Positions 1-9,036 of a stretch of 64,000 nucleotides of DNA are shown one piece after another. The translations under genes were made by a program, and so were the position numbers. Each line of letters begins with the position of its first letter. Position 1 is the stretch's first letter. The notes beneath the pieces are model-generated. The model was given only the letters and a program-made list of their open reading frames with translations. It was not told where the DNA came from and did no database searches. This stretch comes from Cognaticolwellia mytili. Its GTDB lineage: Bacteria; Pseudomonadota; Gammaproteobacteria; Enterobacterales; Alteromonadaceae. The stretch spans positions 62,001 through 126,000 of the forward strand of contig NZ_NBOF01000004.1 in the NCBI RefSeq assembly GCF_002104475.1, in the 5' to 3' direction.

Positions 1-133
1 CTTCTGCATCCATGCATCCATGCAGTCAAGCCCAACGCCAACTAGTCAGTAAAATTCCAAACGTTAGCTACTGTGGCAATTAACAGGACACTCGCTTTAA
101 ATTGAACTAAGAAAGTGTACTAAAAATTAGTCG

Positions 134-1033
134 TTAAACGCTTGCCGATAAATGTAGACAACAACCTTTTCCTGCAAAAGTTAACTGATAACCTGGCTCG
201 CTATTGCTAGCAGATGGTGAAACTTTTTCTAACATGCCTTTTTCGATTAAAAAGTCCAACATGTTGGTAGATAGCTCGCCTAGTCGAGTCTTCGCGGTAA
301 TTTCCATTTTGGTCGCTACCCCCTTGAAAGAATACATAGCTTTGATGATTTTAGCCTCTGCTTCAGACAACTTTGGCATGCTGCCTGTGTATGATGGATA
401 CTGGTGTAATGGAAATTTACCTCGAATAGTTTTGTAAGAAGCTTGCATTGCTTTAATGTCATCCTCTTTGTTCTCAGTTAATTTAAAGGTATGAAAAACG
501 CCAGACTCTTTACTTAAGTAATCTACTTTGGCTAAAAAGATTGGTAATCCACAACCTTGGGCAACGTGGTAAAAGCCTGTTTTCCATTTAGGTACTGCGC
601 CGCGGGTGCCTTCAGGGGTAAATAAGAAGAATACTCTCTGCAACTTTTGGCTGTCGATAAAGTCTTTTATCTGCTGAACTTGGCCAACACCTTTTTCTGA
701 ACGGTCAATTGGAATAGCACCTAGGTACATTAGCCAAGTGCCTAACACTGGAACTCGGCAGATACTGTCTTTAATAGAGAAATATATTTTCACATCTTGT
801 TGTATGGCGGCACCAAGTGCGTAGAAAAAATCCCAATTTGAAGTATGAGGTGCTGCAATGGCAACTCCTGCTCCTTCTGGCGCGTTTTCGCAAAGCTTCC
901 AACCCGCTATTTTAAACCAAAGCGTGAAAAGAAACTTTAAGAAATATTTTGTGAAAATACCGTCGAAGATAGTTTTATCACGAATGATGAGTGGTTTTTT
1001 GGCCATAAGAATAGAGATTTTTTCGTTGAACAT
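134..1033 (-). CDS. PlsC-like acyltransferase (LPLAT family) with C-terminal winged-helix-like extension
   Basis: A 299-residue protein of the lysophospholipid/glycerol-phosphate acyltransferase superfamily, which transfers acyl chains from acyl-CoA or acyl-ACP to lysolipids at the inner membrane. The catalytic HX4D box is HTSNWD at residues 63-68 and the substrate-binding block is PEGTRG at 140-145. A hydrophobic segment lies around 30-45. The family core ends near residue 210. Residues about 221-290 look like a winged helix-turn-helix: two helices, a segment ending in IEKGML, then GYQLTFAGKG. The acceptor lipid cannot be told from sequence. The start is uncertain: ATG at 1033 and ATG at 1006 both lack a strong ribosome site. 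It is monocistronic, with the next gene on the same strand 139 bp upstream. Confidence 0.82.
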   Translation of the reverse strand: MFNEKISILMAKKPLIIRDKTIFDGIFTKYFLKFLFTLWFKIAGWKLCENAPEGAGVAIAAPHTSNWDFFYALGAAIQQDVKIYFSIKDSICRVPVLGTWLMYLGAIPIDRSEKGVGQVQQIKDFIDSQKLQRVFFLFTPEGTRGAVPKWKTGFYHVAQGCGLPIFLAKVDYLSKESGVFHTFKLTENKEDDIKAMQASYKTIRGKFPLHQYPSYTGSMPKLSEAEAKIIKAMYSFKGVATKMEITAKTRLGELSTNMLDFLIEKGMLEKVSPSASNSEPGYQLTFAGKGCCLHLSASV

Positions 1034-1172
1034 AGCTAATATTCTAGCATGTAAGCAGTAGAAAACATTGATATAGTGTAAAATTTTGTGGTGGTTTTTT
1101 TTTGTTCATCAGAGATTGATTTTAAGGGAAAAAGCGCTTTTGTAAGAGTCAGTAACCACGTAAATATTAGAG

Positions 1173-1889
1173 CTATCGTTTTATTGCGCGGTAAGCATCA
1201 ATTATATGTTGAACGTTATTTTCTTTACTCTTTAAAGTAGCCTGTAGAGAGCCTTGCTGAATACGTTGATAATGGCTAATCGTTTTCTGCAAATATTTAT
1301 CAACAACTTCAGCTTGTTTACTTGATGTTGACTGCCAAATTTTATTGCCAACGGCGCTTATTTTGTTGTGTTTTTTATCTAAACTCTCGTCTAATTTTTC
1401 ACTTAGGGATGAAACTAGCAATATTTCATAAAAGCGCCGATTCTCTTCAATTAGCACTTCGTCTTTCAGGGTAAAATCAAGTTTGATTAACTTTTGACGT
1501 AATGAGAACTGGTGATGGACAGGGCAGAGTAAAAAATCAATATTCAAGTTTTTGTGTTGCTGATGAATCGCTTCAATGAATTTAATCATCAAATCACCAC
1601 CAACACCGGCAATAATAATCAGGTGTTTGCCCTTGTATTGGGTTAGCGGCAGCTTCGCTACATCGAGGCAGTGAGTTTTCCAAACTGAATTCGGGTAAAA
1701 ACGCTCAAGTTTTTTTTCTACATCAGCCATAAGTTCAGCAACGATATCGACAAAATGAACCTTGCTGTTAGCTTGGCTTGATAATAATGCAAAGCCTAAT
1801 AAGCCATGATCACAACAACAATCCCAAATATGGTCGTATTGTGATATCACCATTTTTTCAATTTGCTGCAAACGGTTGCTGATTTTCAA
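1173..1889 (-). CDS. TrmK-like SAM-dependent methyltransferase (DUF633 family, probable tRNA m1A22)
   Basis: A 238-residue Rossmann-fold methyltransferase resembling the TrmK/DUF633 family, which methylates N1 of adenine 22 in tRNA in Bacillus. The SAM-binding motif I is IWDCCCDHGLLGFAL at residues 21-35, where the usual second G is replaced by a Cys-rich stretch. IIIAGVGGDLM at 91-101 is the second conserved block. LCPVHHQFSLRQKL at 121-134 sits where the family has its LQP...LR motif. The length matches the family. The C-terminal part, about 150-238, is rich in charged residues and probably helical. Gammaproteobacterial members are common, but their tRNA substrate is inferred by homology. 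Confidence 0.75.
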   Translation of the reverse strand: MKISNRLQQIEKMVISQYDHIWDCCCDHGLLGFALLSSQANSKVHFVDIVAELMADVEKKLERFYPNSVWKTHCLDVAKLPLTQYKGKHLIIIAGVGGDLMIKFIEAIHQQHKNLNIDFLLCPVHHQFSLRQKLIKLDFTLKDEVLIEENRRFYEILLVSSLSEKLDESLDKKHNKISAVGNKIWQSTSSKQAEVVDKYLQKTISHYQRIQQGSLQATLKSKENNVQHIIDAYRAIKR

Positions 1890-1984
1890 GATAAGTCTCA
1901 GGTAAGTATTTTCTAATAATTTAAAATGGCAATATTGTATCGCTTAGTGGCAGCTTAATGGCATTGCAAATAAAGGTTGTCTGC

Positions 1985-2599
1985 TTATTGCTCATTTTGG
2001 GACTCTTCATCAAGAATAACGACTCTATTAACAGATATCATTTTTTTGGGCACCGTTGTGTAACCTAGCTCTTCGCTATAACCCACTTCTACTTGTGCAA
2101 TAGCCTCAAGTATCTCGTAACCTTCAATCACCTCGCCAAAAACAGCATAGCCCCATGAGCGTCCAGGATCTAAATTGGTATTGTCATTGAGGTTAATAAA
2201 GAATTGGTTAGTTGCTGAATGAGCATCGTTGAGCTGTTTGGCCATTGCAATAGTACCTTCTTTATTTTTTAAGCCATTACCTGACTCATTAAAAATAGGC
2301 TCATCGTGTTCGACATCGAAATAGTTAGTCATAAAGCCACCACCTTGAATAAGGTATCCTTCTTCTACACGGTGAATAAGTGTTTTGTCATATTGTCCTC
2401 GGGTTACGTACCCTAAGAAATTATCAACCGTAATCTTTGCTCGATATCGGTCAAGTTCAATAACGATACTTCCCATTGAGGTTTCTATTCGAACTTTTGG
2501 AGATAAATTATTTGGCTGAATATACTGTCCCTTGGTATTGACGGCAAGTAATTGAAATGACATTAGTGCAGAGATAATAAAGATGAAAAGTCTGATCAC
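1985..2599 (-). CDS. Exported cyclophilin-type peptidyl-prolyl isomerase
   Basis: A 204-residue protein with a Sec signal peptide (residues 1-19, probable cleavage after LLA), so it acts in the periplasm. The cyclophilin fold is seen from VRIETSMGSIVIELD near residue 36, through the active-site region LIHRVEEGYLIQGGGF, to FFINLNDNTNLDPG. These correspond to the FHR, QGGD and FxxN blocks of PpiA. The catalytic Arg is kept, while the classical Phe before His is Ile. It catalyses cis-trans isomerisation of X-Pro bonds during folding of exported proteins. A second, lipid-anchored cyclophilin is encoded at 39.8 kb. Confidence 0.88.
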   Translation of the reverse strand: MIRLFIFIISALMSFQLLAVNTKGQYIQPNNLSPKVRIETSMGSIVIELDRYRAKITVDNFLGYVTRGQYDKTLIHRVEEGYLIQGGGFMTNYFDVEHDEPIFNESGNGLKNKEGTIAMAKQLNDAHSATNQFFINLNDNTNLDPGRSWGYAVFGEVIEGYEILEAIAQVEVGYSEELGYTTVPKKMISVNRVVILDEESQNEQ

Positions 2600-2950
2600 G
2601 GTGACGCCTTTTGTTAAAATGCGATATAAAAAAATAATATTTTAACAGCTATTATCTTTGCTTATCAAAAGTATTTAAAAACGATTAAAATAGTGGTGAT
2701 TCATGAGTTACAGGTTAATTATCTTCGCTATTATTGCTATATCACTCTATTTTATGACTTTATTTATCAACCTGAGTTGTAGCTTGTTAAATAAACAAAG
2801 AATAAAAAACATTAAAAACTTAAGCGATTACAAAACCATAACTGTCAGTTATATTTTGTTTTGTCAAAAAGTAAATAAATTAGTCATTGTTTAAAGTCAC
2901 TTGCTTGTTTATATTGACAAAGATTTTACAAATATAGTTTTAAGGGATTA
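2600..2950. other. Intergenic region between cyclophilin and PilZ genes
   Basis: About 350 AT-rich bases separate two divergent genes and should hold both promoters. An open frame of 63 codons starts at 2703 and could encode a short hydrophobic peptide, but it has no convincing ribosome site and its second half is not protein-like. The PilZ gene has a good ribosome site (TTAAGGGA) immediately before its ATG. No clear promoter hexamers or inverted repeats stand out. Confidence 0.4.
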
Positions 2951-3637
2951 ATGACAGTATCAACACAACAAGCACCATCAGTATCACACGGCTTTGAACT
3001 TCAACCCGGAAAAGTAGTTGATGTAGAAATTAACCATCCAGTTAAAGTTCGTATTAAAGTGCCGTTAATTGGCTACGAAATGGGCAAGTATATTATTTTG
3101 AAACACCCAGTTTCGTCGAGGCCAAGTGATTATCAAGATGTTCTAGTTGACGGTAATGTGGTAATAGTTCGTTATATTTTAGAAGGTGAACATGGGCAAT
3201 GTTTTGCTTTTCGTTCGACAATAAAACATATCACTAAATACCCTGAAAGCTTTATTATTGTAAACTACCCTAAAAAAATTGAAAGCCGTCAATTACGCTT
3301 GCAACAACGCATTATTACCCATTTACCGGCAAGTATAATGGTTGACTCAGAAAATGGTGACCAAAAAAGTCTCCGTTTAAGTGGTGTTATTGGTGATATA
3401 TCGACAAAAGGCTGTGGTTTCGCTTTTAAAGCCGATAACGCTAAAATAACAGTAAACAAACGCGATGTTTTTGTTTGTATTCAGCATCCTAATACTGGCG
3501 AAGTTAAAATCCCTGCCACTGTTTGTAATAGCCGAAATGAACAAGGCAAGGTAAGTGTTGGTATCAAATTTTTTGATGATGATGAACAAGTTGGTAGTTT
3601 ACTTGAGCAACTATTCATTGATCAAAATATGCTGTAA
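2951..3637 (+). CDS. PilZ-domain c-di-GMP-binding protein with YcgR-like N-terminal domain
   Basis: A 228-residue cytosolic protein with an N-terminal beta-rich flagellar-brake-like domain (about 1-105) followed by a PilZ domain (about 112-222). The c-di-GMP signature is visible: the basic RxxxR box is R116-LQQ-R120 and the second motif is D149-I-S-T-K-G154 (DxSxxG). YcgR-type proteins bind c-di-GMP and slow the flagellar motor or alter motility and matrix production. The start is supported by TTAAGGGA seven bases before the ATG. No motility gene is adjacent, but two chemoreceptors and a CheY-like protein are elsewhere in the window. The actual output partner is unknown. Confidence 0.87.
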   Translation: MTVSTQQAPSVSHGFELQPGKVVDVEINHPVKVRIKVPLIGYEMGKYIILKHPVSSRPSDYQDVLVDGNVVIVRYILEGEHGQCFAFRSTIKHITKYPESFIIVNYPKKIESRQLRLQQRIITHLPASIMVDSENGDQKSLRLSGVIGDISTKGCGFAFKADNAKITVNKRDVFVCIQHPNTGEVKIPATVCNSRNEQGKVSVGIKFFDDDEQVGSLLEQLFIDQNML

Positions 3638-3832
3638 AACACTAACCTTTGAGAGAGTAGAGTTTTCGTAAACCTGAATGCCGCTTAAAATAGGGTGTTC
3701 AGTCATAATGTTTTTACATATTTATCATAATTCGACTTATCATTTAGTCATTTTACAAACTAATAGAATGGCACCAATTGTTAAAGACAATTATCACCAT
3801 TCTTACCATCTCAATTTATTCGTAATTTTTGC

Positions 3833-4624
3833 TTATAGTGCCAATTTAAATTCATCTGCGTCTAGAAATGCAGGGAAGTCATCTTTGAATTTGTTGAGCT
3901 TGCTAAAGTCGAGTTGTGTGGTAATTATTTGTTGTTGATTGTCAGTGGCGGCAACTATGGTTTCACCGGTAAAATCAATTATGGTTGTCCCTCCTGAATG
4001 AGCGGTATCAACACCATCTGCACCGACACGATTAACGCCAACTACAAAACTTTGATTTTCCATTGCTCGCGCTTTTAATAAGGTGTCCCAAATATGGCGT
4101 CGTGCTGCTGGCCAATTAGCAACATTAACCATCAGGTCGTAGTCTTGGCGGTTGCGTGACCAAACAGGGAAGCGCAGATCGTAGCAAACTAATGGCAGTA
4201 TTTTAATGCCATTAATAGTGATTACTTTCCGTTCTTGGCCTTGTTCAACATGGTTTTGCTCTTTACCTAAACGAAATAGGTGGCGTTTGTCATAATGCTC
4301 AACTGTGCCATCAGCAAACACCCAATAAAAGCGGTTCGCCTTTTTATCGTTTTGGCTAACTAAAACACTGCCAGCAACAACACAGTTATATTGCTGGGCA
4401 ATTTTTTTCAGCCACACTAAAGCAATACCGCCATTTTCAGGCTCTTGTACGTCTTTTCTGTTAATACAAAAGCCAGTTGAAAATGTTTCAGGTAGTAGCA
4501 ATAAATCAACAGAAGTGTTTGCTTTAAAATAGTCTGAAATTAGCCGCTCTAAATGTTTAAAGTTCGCTTGTTGATCTAACCATTGAATATCGTATTGCAC
4601 TGCTGCTATGGTTAAAGTTGACAT
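3833..4624 (-). CDS. Omega-amidase of the nitrilase (carbon-nitrogen hydrolase) superfamily, YafV-like
   Basis: A 263-residue cytosolic hydrolase with the full nitrilase catalytic set: Glu46 in LLLPETFSTGF, Lys113 in YDKRHLFRLGK and Cys147 in PLVCYDLRFPVWSRN. The close match to the E. coli YafV pattern suggests hydrolysis of alpha-ketoglutaramate or alpha-ketosuccinamate, the by-products of glutamine- or asparagine-dependent transamination. Its ATG lies inside the 3' end of the upstream aminotransferase gene (13-base overlap), so the two are translationally coupled. The partner is a methionine/glutamine aminotransferase, which fits a methionine-salvage transamination step followed by amide removal. 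Confidence 0.88.
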   Translation of the reverse strand: MSTLTIAAVQYDIQWLDQQANFKHLERLISDYFKANTSVDLLLLPETFSTGFCINRKDVQEPENGGIALVWLKKIAQQYNCVVAGSVLVSQNDKKANRFYWVFADGTVEHYDKRHLFRLGKEQNHVEQGQERKVITINGIKILPLVCYDLRFPVWSRNRQDYDLMVNVANWPAARRHIWDTLLKARAMENQSFVVGVNRVGADGVDTAHSGGTTIIDFTGETIVAATDNQQQIITTQLDFSKLNKFKDDFPAFLDADEFKLAL

Positions 4625-5799
4625 AATATTTCCGCCGCTTTTAGTAAAGTATCGTCATTTTTTGCAAAGCACAGTCGAATGACTTTATTATTTTTATGAT
4701 ATTCCTGCCTTTGTTCAGCAGGGTATAGTGGGCTAAGCGGAATGGCTGCTACGCCTGCTTCTTTCGTTAACCATTGACAAAACTCACGGTCATTAAGCTC
4801 TGATATTGCTGAGTAATCTAACAATAAAAAGTACGTGCCTTTTGATGGCAGTAGCGTGAAACGAGAGCTTTTCAAAGCATTAGTCAGCACATCGCGTTTT
4901 TGCTGATAGAAGTTCGCTAACTCAGTAATATGTGATGGTTGCTCTTTAAGCATTTGCGCAATGGCAATTTGTGCAGGCGTAAATGAGCAAAAGGTCACGT
5001 ACTGATGAATTTTTCTAAACTCGTTCATCAGTTCATTAGGCGCGGCGCAATAGCCCATTTTCCAACCAGTACAATGAAAGGTTTTACCAAAGCTAGAAAC
5101 AACAAAAGCACGTTGAAATAATTCAGGGTAGCGCAATACACTTTCATGACGTAAACCATCAAAGGTCATGTGCTCATACACTTCGTCGCTGATGACATAT
5201 AAGTCATACTTTTCAACTAACCCTTGCAAAGTATTCAGATCAGATTCACTTAATATAGAACCGGTTGGATTGTGCGGGCTGTTAACAATAATGGCGCGAG
5301 TTTTTGCATTAATGCTTTGTTCTACCTGTGACCAATTTATCGCATAACTTGGCGTATCAAGCGTGATATGGCGACATGTGCCGCCCGCAAGTTCAATCGC
5401 TGGTTCGTATGAGTCATAAGCAGGATCAAATATAATCACTTCATCGTTTGGCCTTACAAGTGCTTGTATAGCAACCCATAACGCTTCAGTAGCACCTGAG
5501 GTAATGGTTACGTTATTTAATCCATTAAGTTTTTGTTCATCGGTTAAATGTGTTTGATATTGTCGGTGTACCATATCGGCAATTTGCGTTAATAGTTCAG
5601 GCAAACCGTTTGACGGTGAGTATTGATTTCTCCCTTCACTGATCGCCTGATTAATTTTATCTTTTAAAAAAGCAGGTGTATCAAATTCTGGAAATCCTTG
5701 GGATAGGTTAATCGCCTGATGTTGATTTGCCATAACTGACATTTCGGTAAAAATACTCGTTTCTATATTGGGCATTTTGCTGGTAAAAGAAGATGACAC
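4612..5799 (-). CDS. PLP-dependent methionine aminotransferase (YbdL-like, class I)
   Basis: A 395-residue fold-type I aminotransferase. PLP-binding features are NSPHNPTG at 173-180, SDEVYEH at 204-210 and the Schiff-base Lys239 in SSFGKTFHCTGWKMGY. The N-terminal NLSQGFPEFDTP block and the HCTGWKMGY segment are typical of the YbdL/KAT subgroup, which transaminates methionine, glutamine and aromatic amino acids with 2-oxo acids such as 4-methylthio-2-oxobutanoate. Coupling to the downstream omega-amidase supports glutamine as amino donor. The ATG lacks a strong Shine-Dalgarno, but the residues that follow match the family start. Confidence 0.88.
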   Translation of the reverse strand: MSSSFTSKMPNIETSIFTEMSVMANQHQAINLSQGFPEFDTPAFLKDKINQAISEGRNQYSPSNGLPELLTQIADMVHRQYQTHLTDEQKLNGLNNVTITSGATEALWVAIQALVRPNDEVIIFDPAYDSYEPAIELAGGTCRHITLDTPSYAINWSQVEQSINAKTRAIIVNSPHNPTGSILSESDLNTLQGLVEKYDLYVISDEVYEHMTFDGLRHESVLRYPELFQRAFVVSSFGKTFHCTGWKMGYCAAPNELMNEFRKIHQYVTFCSFTPAQIAIAQMLKEQPSHITELANFYQQKRDVLTNALKSSRFTLLPSKGTYFLLLDYSAISELNDREFCQWLTKEAGVAAIPLSPLYPAEQRQEYHKNNKVIRLCFAKNDDTLLKAAEILCQL

Positions 5800-6121
5800 A
5801 AAAAACTCTCTTAATTTAATTAATAGCTACACTTGATTCATTTAAAAGACAATGAACTGAATAAGAGGATGTTAAGGCTAACGGCTGATGAGTTCAATTG
5901 TTATCAACCGTTAATCACTTACTGGGTGTAAATGACTAACTAAATAAAATCAGTAAAAGGGCGTTTTTCAATAAGTGACAGCGATAAAATGCTATTTTAG
6001 TGTTACTAAAAATGAGGGCAGTTGAGTTGCAAGGGCGGCACAATGATATACCGCCACCAACAACCGCTAAATTTTTATTAAACAACTAGCACGCTCTCTT
6101 ATCGCTGTGCTTTTCTAACTG
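5800..6121. other. Intergenic region upstream of the aminotransferase operon
   Basis: About 320 bases between the aminotransferase start and the stop of the SDR gene, both on the minus strand. It should carry the aminotransferase promoter and the SDR 3' end. A short inverted repeat GGCGG...CCGCC occurs near 6034-6055. No open frame, MetJ-like box or T-run terminator is convincing. Confidence 0.35.
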
Positions 6122-7012
6122 TTACTTGGAATAAAGCGCGACTTCTTCGTCAAGAACACTTGCTAATAATGGACTTGATTCTGAGCGGGCAAAGGCGTCA
6201 TCAATATTTTTGAAGCGTTTTTGCAGCACTTTGCGATAATTCGGGTGAGTAAAAATATAAAGTTCTTTATTGTTAATGGCTTCTACAACACGCTCACCGA
6301 CAACATCCGGAGATAAACCGTTATCAATCACCGATTGCATATGCTTCGCCATTGGTGAATTGTTCATACTTTTAGTATTTTTTTCACGTTCACTTTTCAG
6401 TGCCTCAGGTTTATTACGGGTAGACAAATTAATCCGTGTTTTAACAAAGGCTGGGCAAAGTACAGAAACTTGAATGTTGTGTGGTTTAAGTTCTGCGTAC
6501 CAACTTTCAGACATGCCAACAACGGCAACTTTAGTGGCGGTGTATGCGCCAGCACTAGGCACACCCACCATGCCAGCCATTGAGGCAACGTTGATTAACC
6601 AACCGCCTTCGCCGTGTTGTTTCATTAATGGCACCATGGTTTGTGTACCATAAATAACGCCCATTAAATTGACATCAAGCACCCAGCGCCAGTCTTTTTC
6701 GTCGGTATGTTCAATGTTGCCTGGCATACTTCCAACACCTGCGTTATTCACTAACATGTGCACTTTACCAAAGCGCTCAACAGCTTTGTTTGCTAAGTTT
6801 TCCCATTGGCTTAAGTCAGTCACATCCATTGTTACTGTTAATACGTTAATGCCTTCATTTACCAATGTTGTGCGTGAAATTTCAAGCTGACGGGCATCAA
6901 TATCGCCTAAAACAACATTCATTCCTTGCTTACCCATTGCTCGTGCAATACCAAAACCAATGCCTTCTGCACCGCCACTGATGACGACTGTTTTACCTGC
7001 ATATTGACTCAT
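6122..7012 (-). CDS. Short-chain dehydrogenase/reductase (classical SDR)
   Basis: A 296-residue classical SDR oxidoreductase using NAD(P)H. With the start at 7012, the cofactor motif SGGAEGIGFG lies at 12-21, the NNAG motif at 89-92 and the catalytic triad is Ser144, Tyr157 and Lys161 (YTATK). The frame remains open for 28 more codons upstream, to 7096. The start at 7012 is preferred because AAGGAACAGG lies about 9-12 bases before it and because the family begins just ahead of the beta1-GGxxGxG unit. The C-terminal 60 residues carry the extended tail of the group that acts on larger hydrophobic substrates. The substrate is unknown. Confidence 0.87.
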   Translation of the reverse strand: MSQYAGKTVVISGGAEGIGFGIARAMGKQGMNVVLGDIDARQLEISRTTLVNEGINVLTVTMDVTDLSQWENLANKAVERFGKVHMLVNNAGVGSMPGNIEHTDEKDWRWVLDVNLMGVIYGTQTMVPLMKQHGEGGWLINVASMAGMVGVPSAGAYTATKVAVVGMSESWYAELKPHNIQVSVLCPAFVKTRINLSTRNKPEALKSEREKNTKSMNNSPMAKHMQSVIDNGLSPDVVGERVVEAINNKELYIFTHPNYRKVLQKRFKNIDDAFARSESSPLLASVLDEEVALYSK

Positions 7013-7235
7013 GTAAGTGACCTGTTCCTTGAATTTATTGTTGGTTATATACTCCCATAGCCAACAATAAATCAAAAATTCTAATTCTTGATACATGGTT
7101 ATATGTATTAAGAATAGAGCAGAGGAACGTACACTTAATGTAAGTGATTAAAGTTGGAAAAACTGGCGTGGGTTAACTCAGTGAGATCTTTTCGATTGTT
7201 TTAAGCATAGGAAGCGGGGTAAACAGGGATTACTC

Positions 7236-7270
7236 ACCAGAACAACGAAAGTAGCTGCCGTTGTTCTGGT
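7236..7270. terminator. Hairpin between lytic transglycosylase and SDR genes
   Basis: A perfect 11-bp inverted repeat (ACCAGAACAAC with GTTGTTCTGGT) with a 13-base loop lies downstream of the minus-strand lytic transglycosylase gene. It lacks a long T tract, so it could be a weak terminator, a processing or pausing site, or an RNA-stabilising hairpin. A separate 14-bp palindrome, AGTTAAATTTAACT, follows at about 7275-7288. Confidence 0.4.
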
Positions 7271-7309
7271 ATCCAGTTAAATTTAACTGAGTTGAGCTAC
7301 AACTTTATT

Positions 7310-8596
7310 TTATGATCTTTCTTGATTGTTATCTTGCGTAATAAGTTTAGCGTTGCTAACCACCATTTTAATTGTGTTAAAAACTTCTGTATTTGGATAA
7401 CCGTCAGCAATCAATTGATGTTGTAATTGAAATGATCGAATAGCATGTCTACTTTTAGGCCCCCAGATACCGTCAGGCTCGCCAGTTTCAAAGCCTAATG
7501 AATTAAGCAGGCTTTGTAGGTTTTTCATTTCTACAACGCTATAAGGCTGCACTTTATTTTTTTCTTTTGTTAAAAAATCAATGCCTTTAGCGCCAACTAA
7601 TTCATTTGCTAATGCTCCGACAGAAAGCGCATAACTCTTTGACAGATTCCACGTCATGATGACATTAAAATTTGGATACAGTAAAAATGCAGGACCTTTA
7701 TGGCCAGAAGGCAGGTAAAGTTCCGCCCGAACATCATAACTTGGCAATGCTTGCTTATTAGTTTGTTGAACACCTAGCTGCTGAAAATAACTAAGTGGGT
7801 AGTATTTATCAAAAGAGACTTTATCAAAGGCAAAGTTTTCAGGTAACTTCACTTCTCTGCCCCAGCGCTCTTTGCTTTGCCAGCCGATCTGGTTTAGGTA
7901 ATTGGCGGCGGTTGTTAAGGCATCTACTTCGCTTTGCCAAATATCTACCTTGCCATCGTTATCACCATCAACGGCATATTTTAAAAATGCGGTTGGCATA
8001 AATTGCATATGGCCCATTGCGCCTGCCCAGGAGCCTTGTAGCTGATCAACAGAGACTTGTTCGCTTTCAATTAGGGTGAATAAGTTCAATATCTCTAGGG
8101 TGAAAAATTCACTACGGCGCTGGTCGCAGGCTAGGGTTGCTAGCGAGTTCAGTACTGACATTTTGCCTTTATGTTTGCCAAAAACCGTTTCCAAGCCCCA
8201 AAATGACACCAAATACTGCCGCGGAATACCGTACTCTTTTTCTAACTTGTCGAACAATTTCTTGTTTTGTTTTAATTTTTCTCTTCCCACGCGAACATGA
8301 TAACTGGTAACTCTGGCTTTAATATATTGCTCAAAAGTTTGGGTAAACTCGGGCTGCTTTTTATCTAAGCTGATCACGCGTTTAATTGGTGAAATATTAT
8401 CAATAACAGTGTTGGTTATATAAGATGAAAACCCTGCATTTTCAGCGCGTTCAGCTAAATTAATTTTACACTGATCGAAATTTTCATCGGCAATAGTTGC
8501 ATTAGCAAAGATAGGAGAAAGTGCGGCGACAATAATAAGTTTTCGAAAATGAAAAAAGCGGCCTATTTGCTTAATAAAAGTGTGAGATGACTTCAT
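7310..8596 (-). CDS. MltB-type lytic murein transglycosylase with peptidoglycan-binding domain
   Basis: A 428-residue exported enzyme that cleaves the MurNAc-GlcNAc bond of peptidoglycan to give 1,6-anhydro ends. Residues 1-36 look like a signal peptide. The SLT_2 catalytic domain spans about 40-335, with catalytic Glu136 in SFWGLETVFG and the family block AGAMGHMQFMPTAF at 191-204. A PG_binding_1 domain follows at about 355-415 (LQSLLNSLGF, GIWGPKSRHAIRSFQ). No lipobox Cys is present near the signal peptide, so it is probably soluble periplasmic rather than a lipoprotein like E. coli MltB. This domain order is common in Alteromonadales. Confidence 0.9.
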   Translation of the reverse strand: MKSSHTFIKQIGRFFHFRKLIIVAALSPIFANATIADENFDQCKINLAERAENAGFSSYITNTVIDNISPIKRVISLDKKQPEFTQTFEQYIKARVTSYHVRVGREKLKQNKKLFDKLEKEYGIPRQYLVSFWGLETVFGKHKGKMSVLNSLATLACDQRRSEFFTLEILNLFTLIESEQVSVDQLQGSWAGAMGHMQFMPTAFLKYAVDGDNDGKVDIWQSEVDALTTAANYLNQIGWQSKERWGREVKLPENFAFDKVSFDKYYPLSYFQQLGVQQTNKQALPSYDVRAELYLPSGHKGPAFLLYPNFNVIMTWNLSKSYALSVGALANELVGAKGIDFLTKEKNKVQPYSVVEMKNLQSLLNSLGFETGEPDGIWGPKSRHAIRSFQLQHQLIADGYPNTEVFNTIKMVVSNAKLITQDNNQERS

Positions 8597-9036
8597 GAAT
8601 GAGTATTCCTAATTAACACTGAAATTTGAATAAGTAGTATGCACTACACCATGGCTAAATTTTACCTTGATGACAATAAATAAATCATGGTTTTCATTAA
8701 AATAAAATTAATTTCTAAATGTGAGACGTATCTCTGTTAGCCTTGAGAACATTACCTTTGGTGATAACAGCCTAGCCGTTTATTTATAAATGATATTAGG
8801 GCGTATGCAAAATACTTAGCAACTGAGTTAAGTTCTTTTGATAAAATATAAGCAGAATTCTGCATCTTGACGTAGTTTGGGTATATAATGTTGCTCGCTC
8901 TAAATAACGTTATAGGTACTGAGCAACAAATTTTCACTAGTTTGATGCCTCACATATGATGTTTATACGCAGACGTTATGGGGTTTATAAAACCGCGAAT
9001 AACACTAAAATAAGAAACAAGCCCGAGTAGTATGGC
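8597..9036. other. Divergent intergenic region before the SF2 helicase gene
   Basis: 440 bases between divergent genes. Visible elements are a 12-bp perfect palindrome GCAGAATTCTGC at 8852-8863, a TATAAT hexamer at 8884-8889, and an inverted repeat TGTTGCTC (8889-8896) with GAGCAACA (8921-8928) just downstream of it. The arrangement could be an operator or attenuator for the helicase gene, but the -35 element is not clear. A 61-codon minus-strand frame here is not credible as a gene. Confidence 0.4.

Noticed and set aside
1-133. Left edge of the window as part of a gene
   Set aside because: No frame continues into the window with protein-like sequence. Only a short repeated CATCCATGCA word was seen.
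2703-2894. 63-codon plus-strand frame with a hydrophobic first half
   Set aside because: No convincing ribosome site, and the second half does not look like protein. It lies within an AT-rich promoter gap where such frames are expected by chance.
3678-3938. 86-codon plus-strand frame overlapping the end of the omega-amidase gene
   Set aside because: The second half is the reverse complement of a clear gene and the first half has no family pattern.
8752-8937. 61-codon minus-strand frame in the gap before the helicase gene
   Set aside because: No ribosome site and no protein-like pattern. It overlaps the likely helicase promoter.
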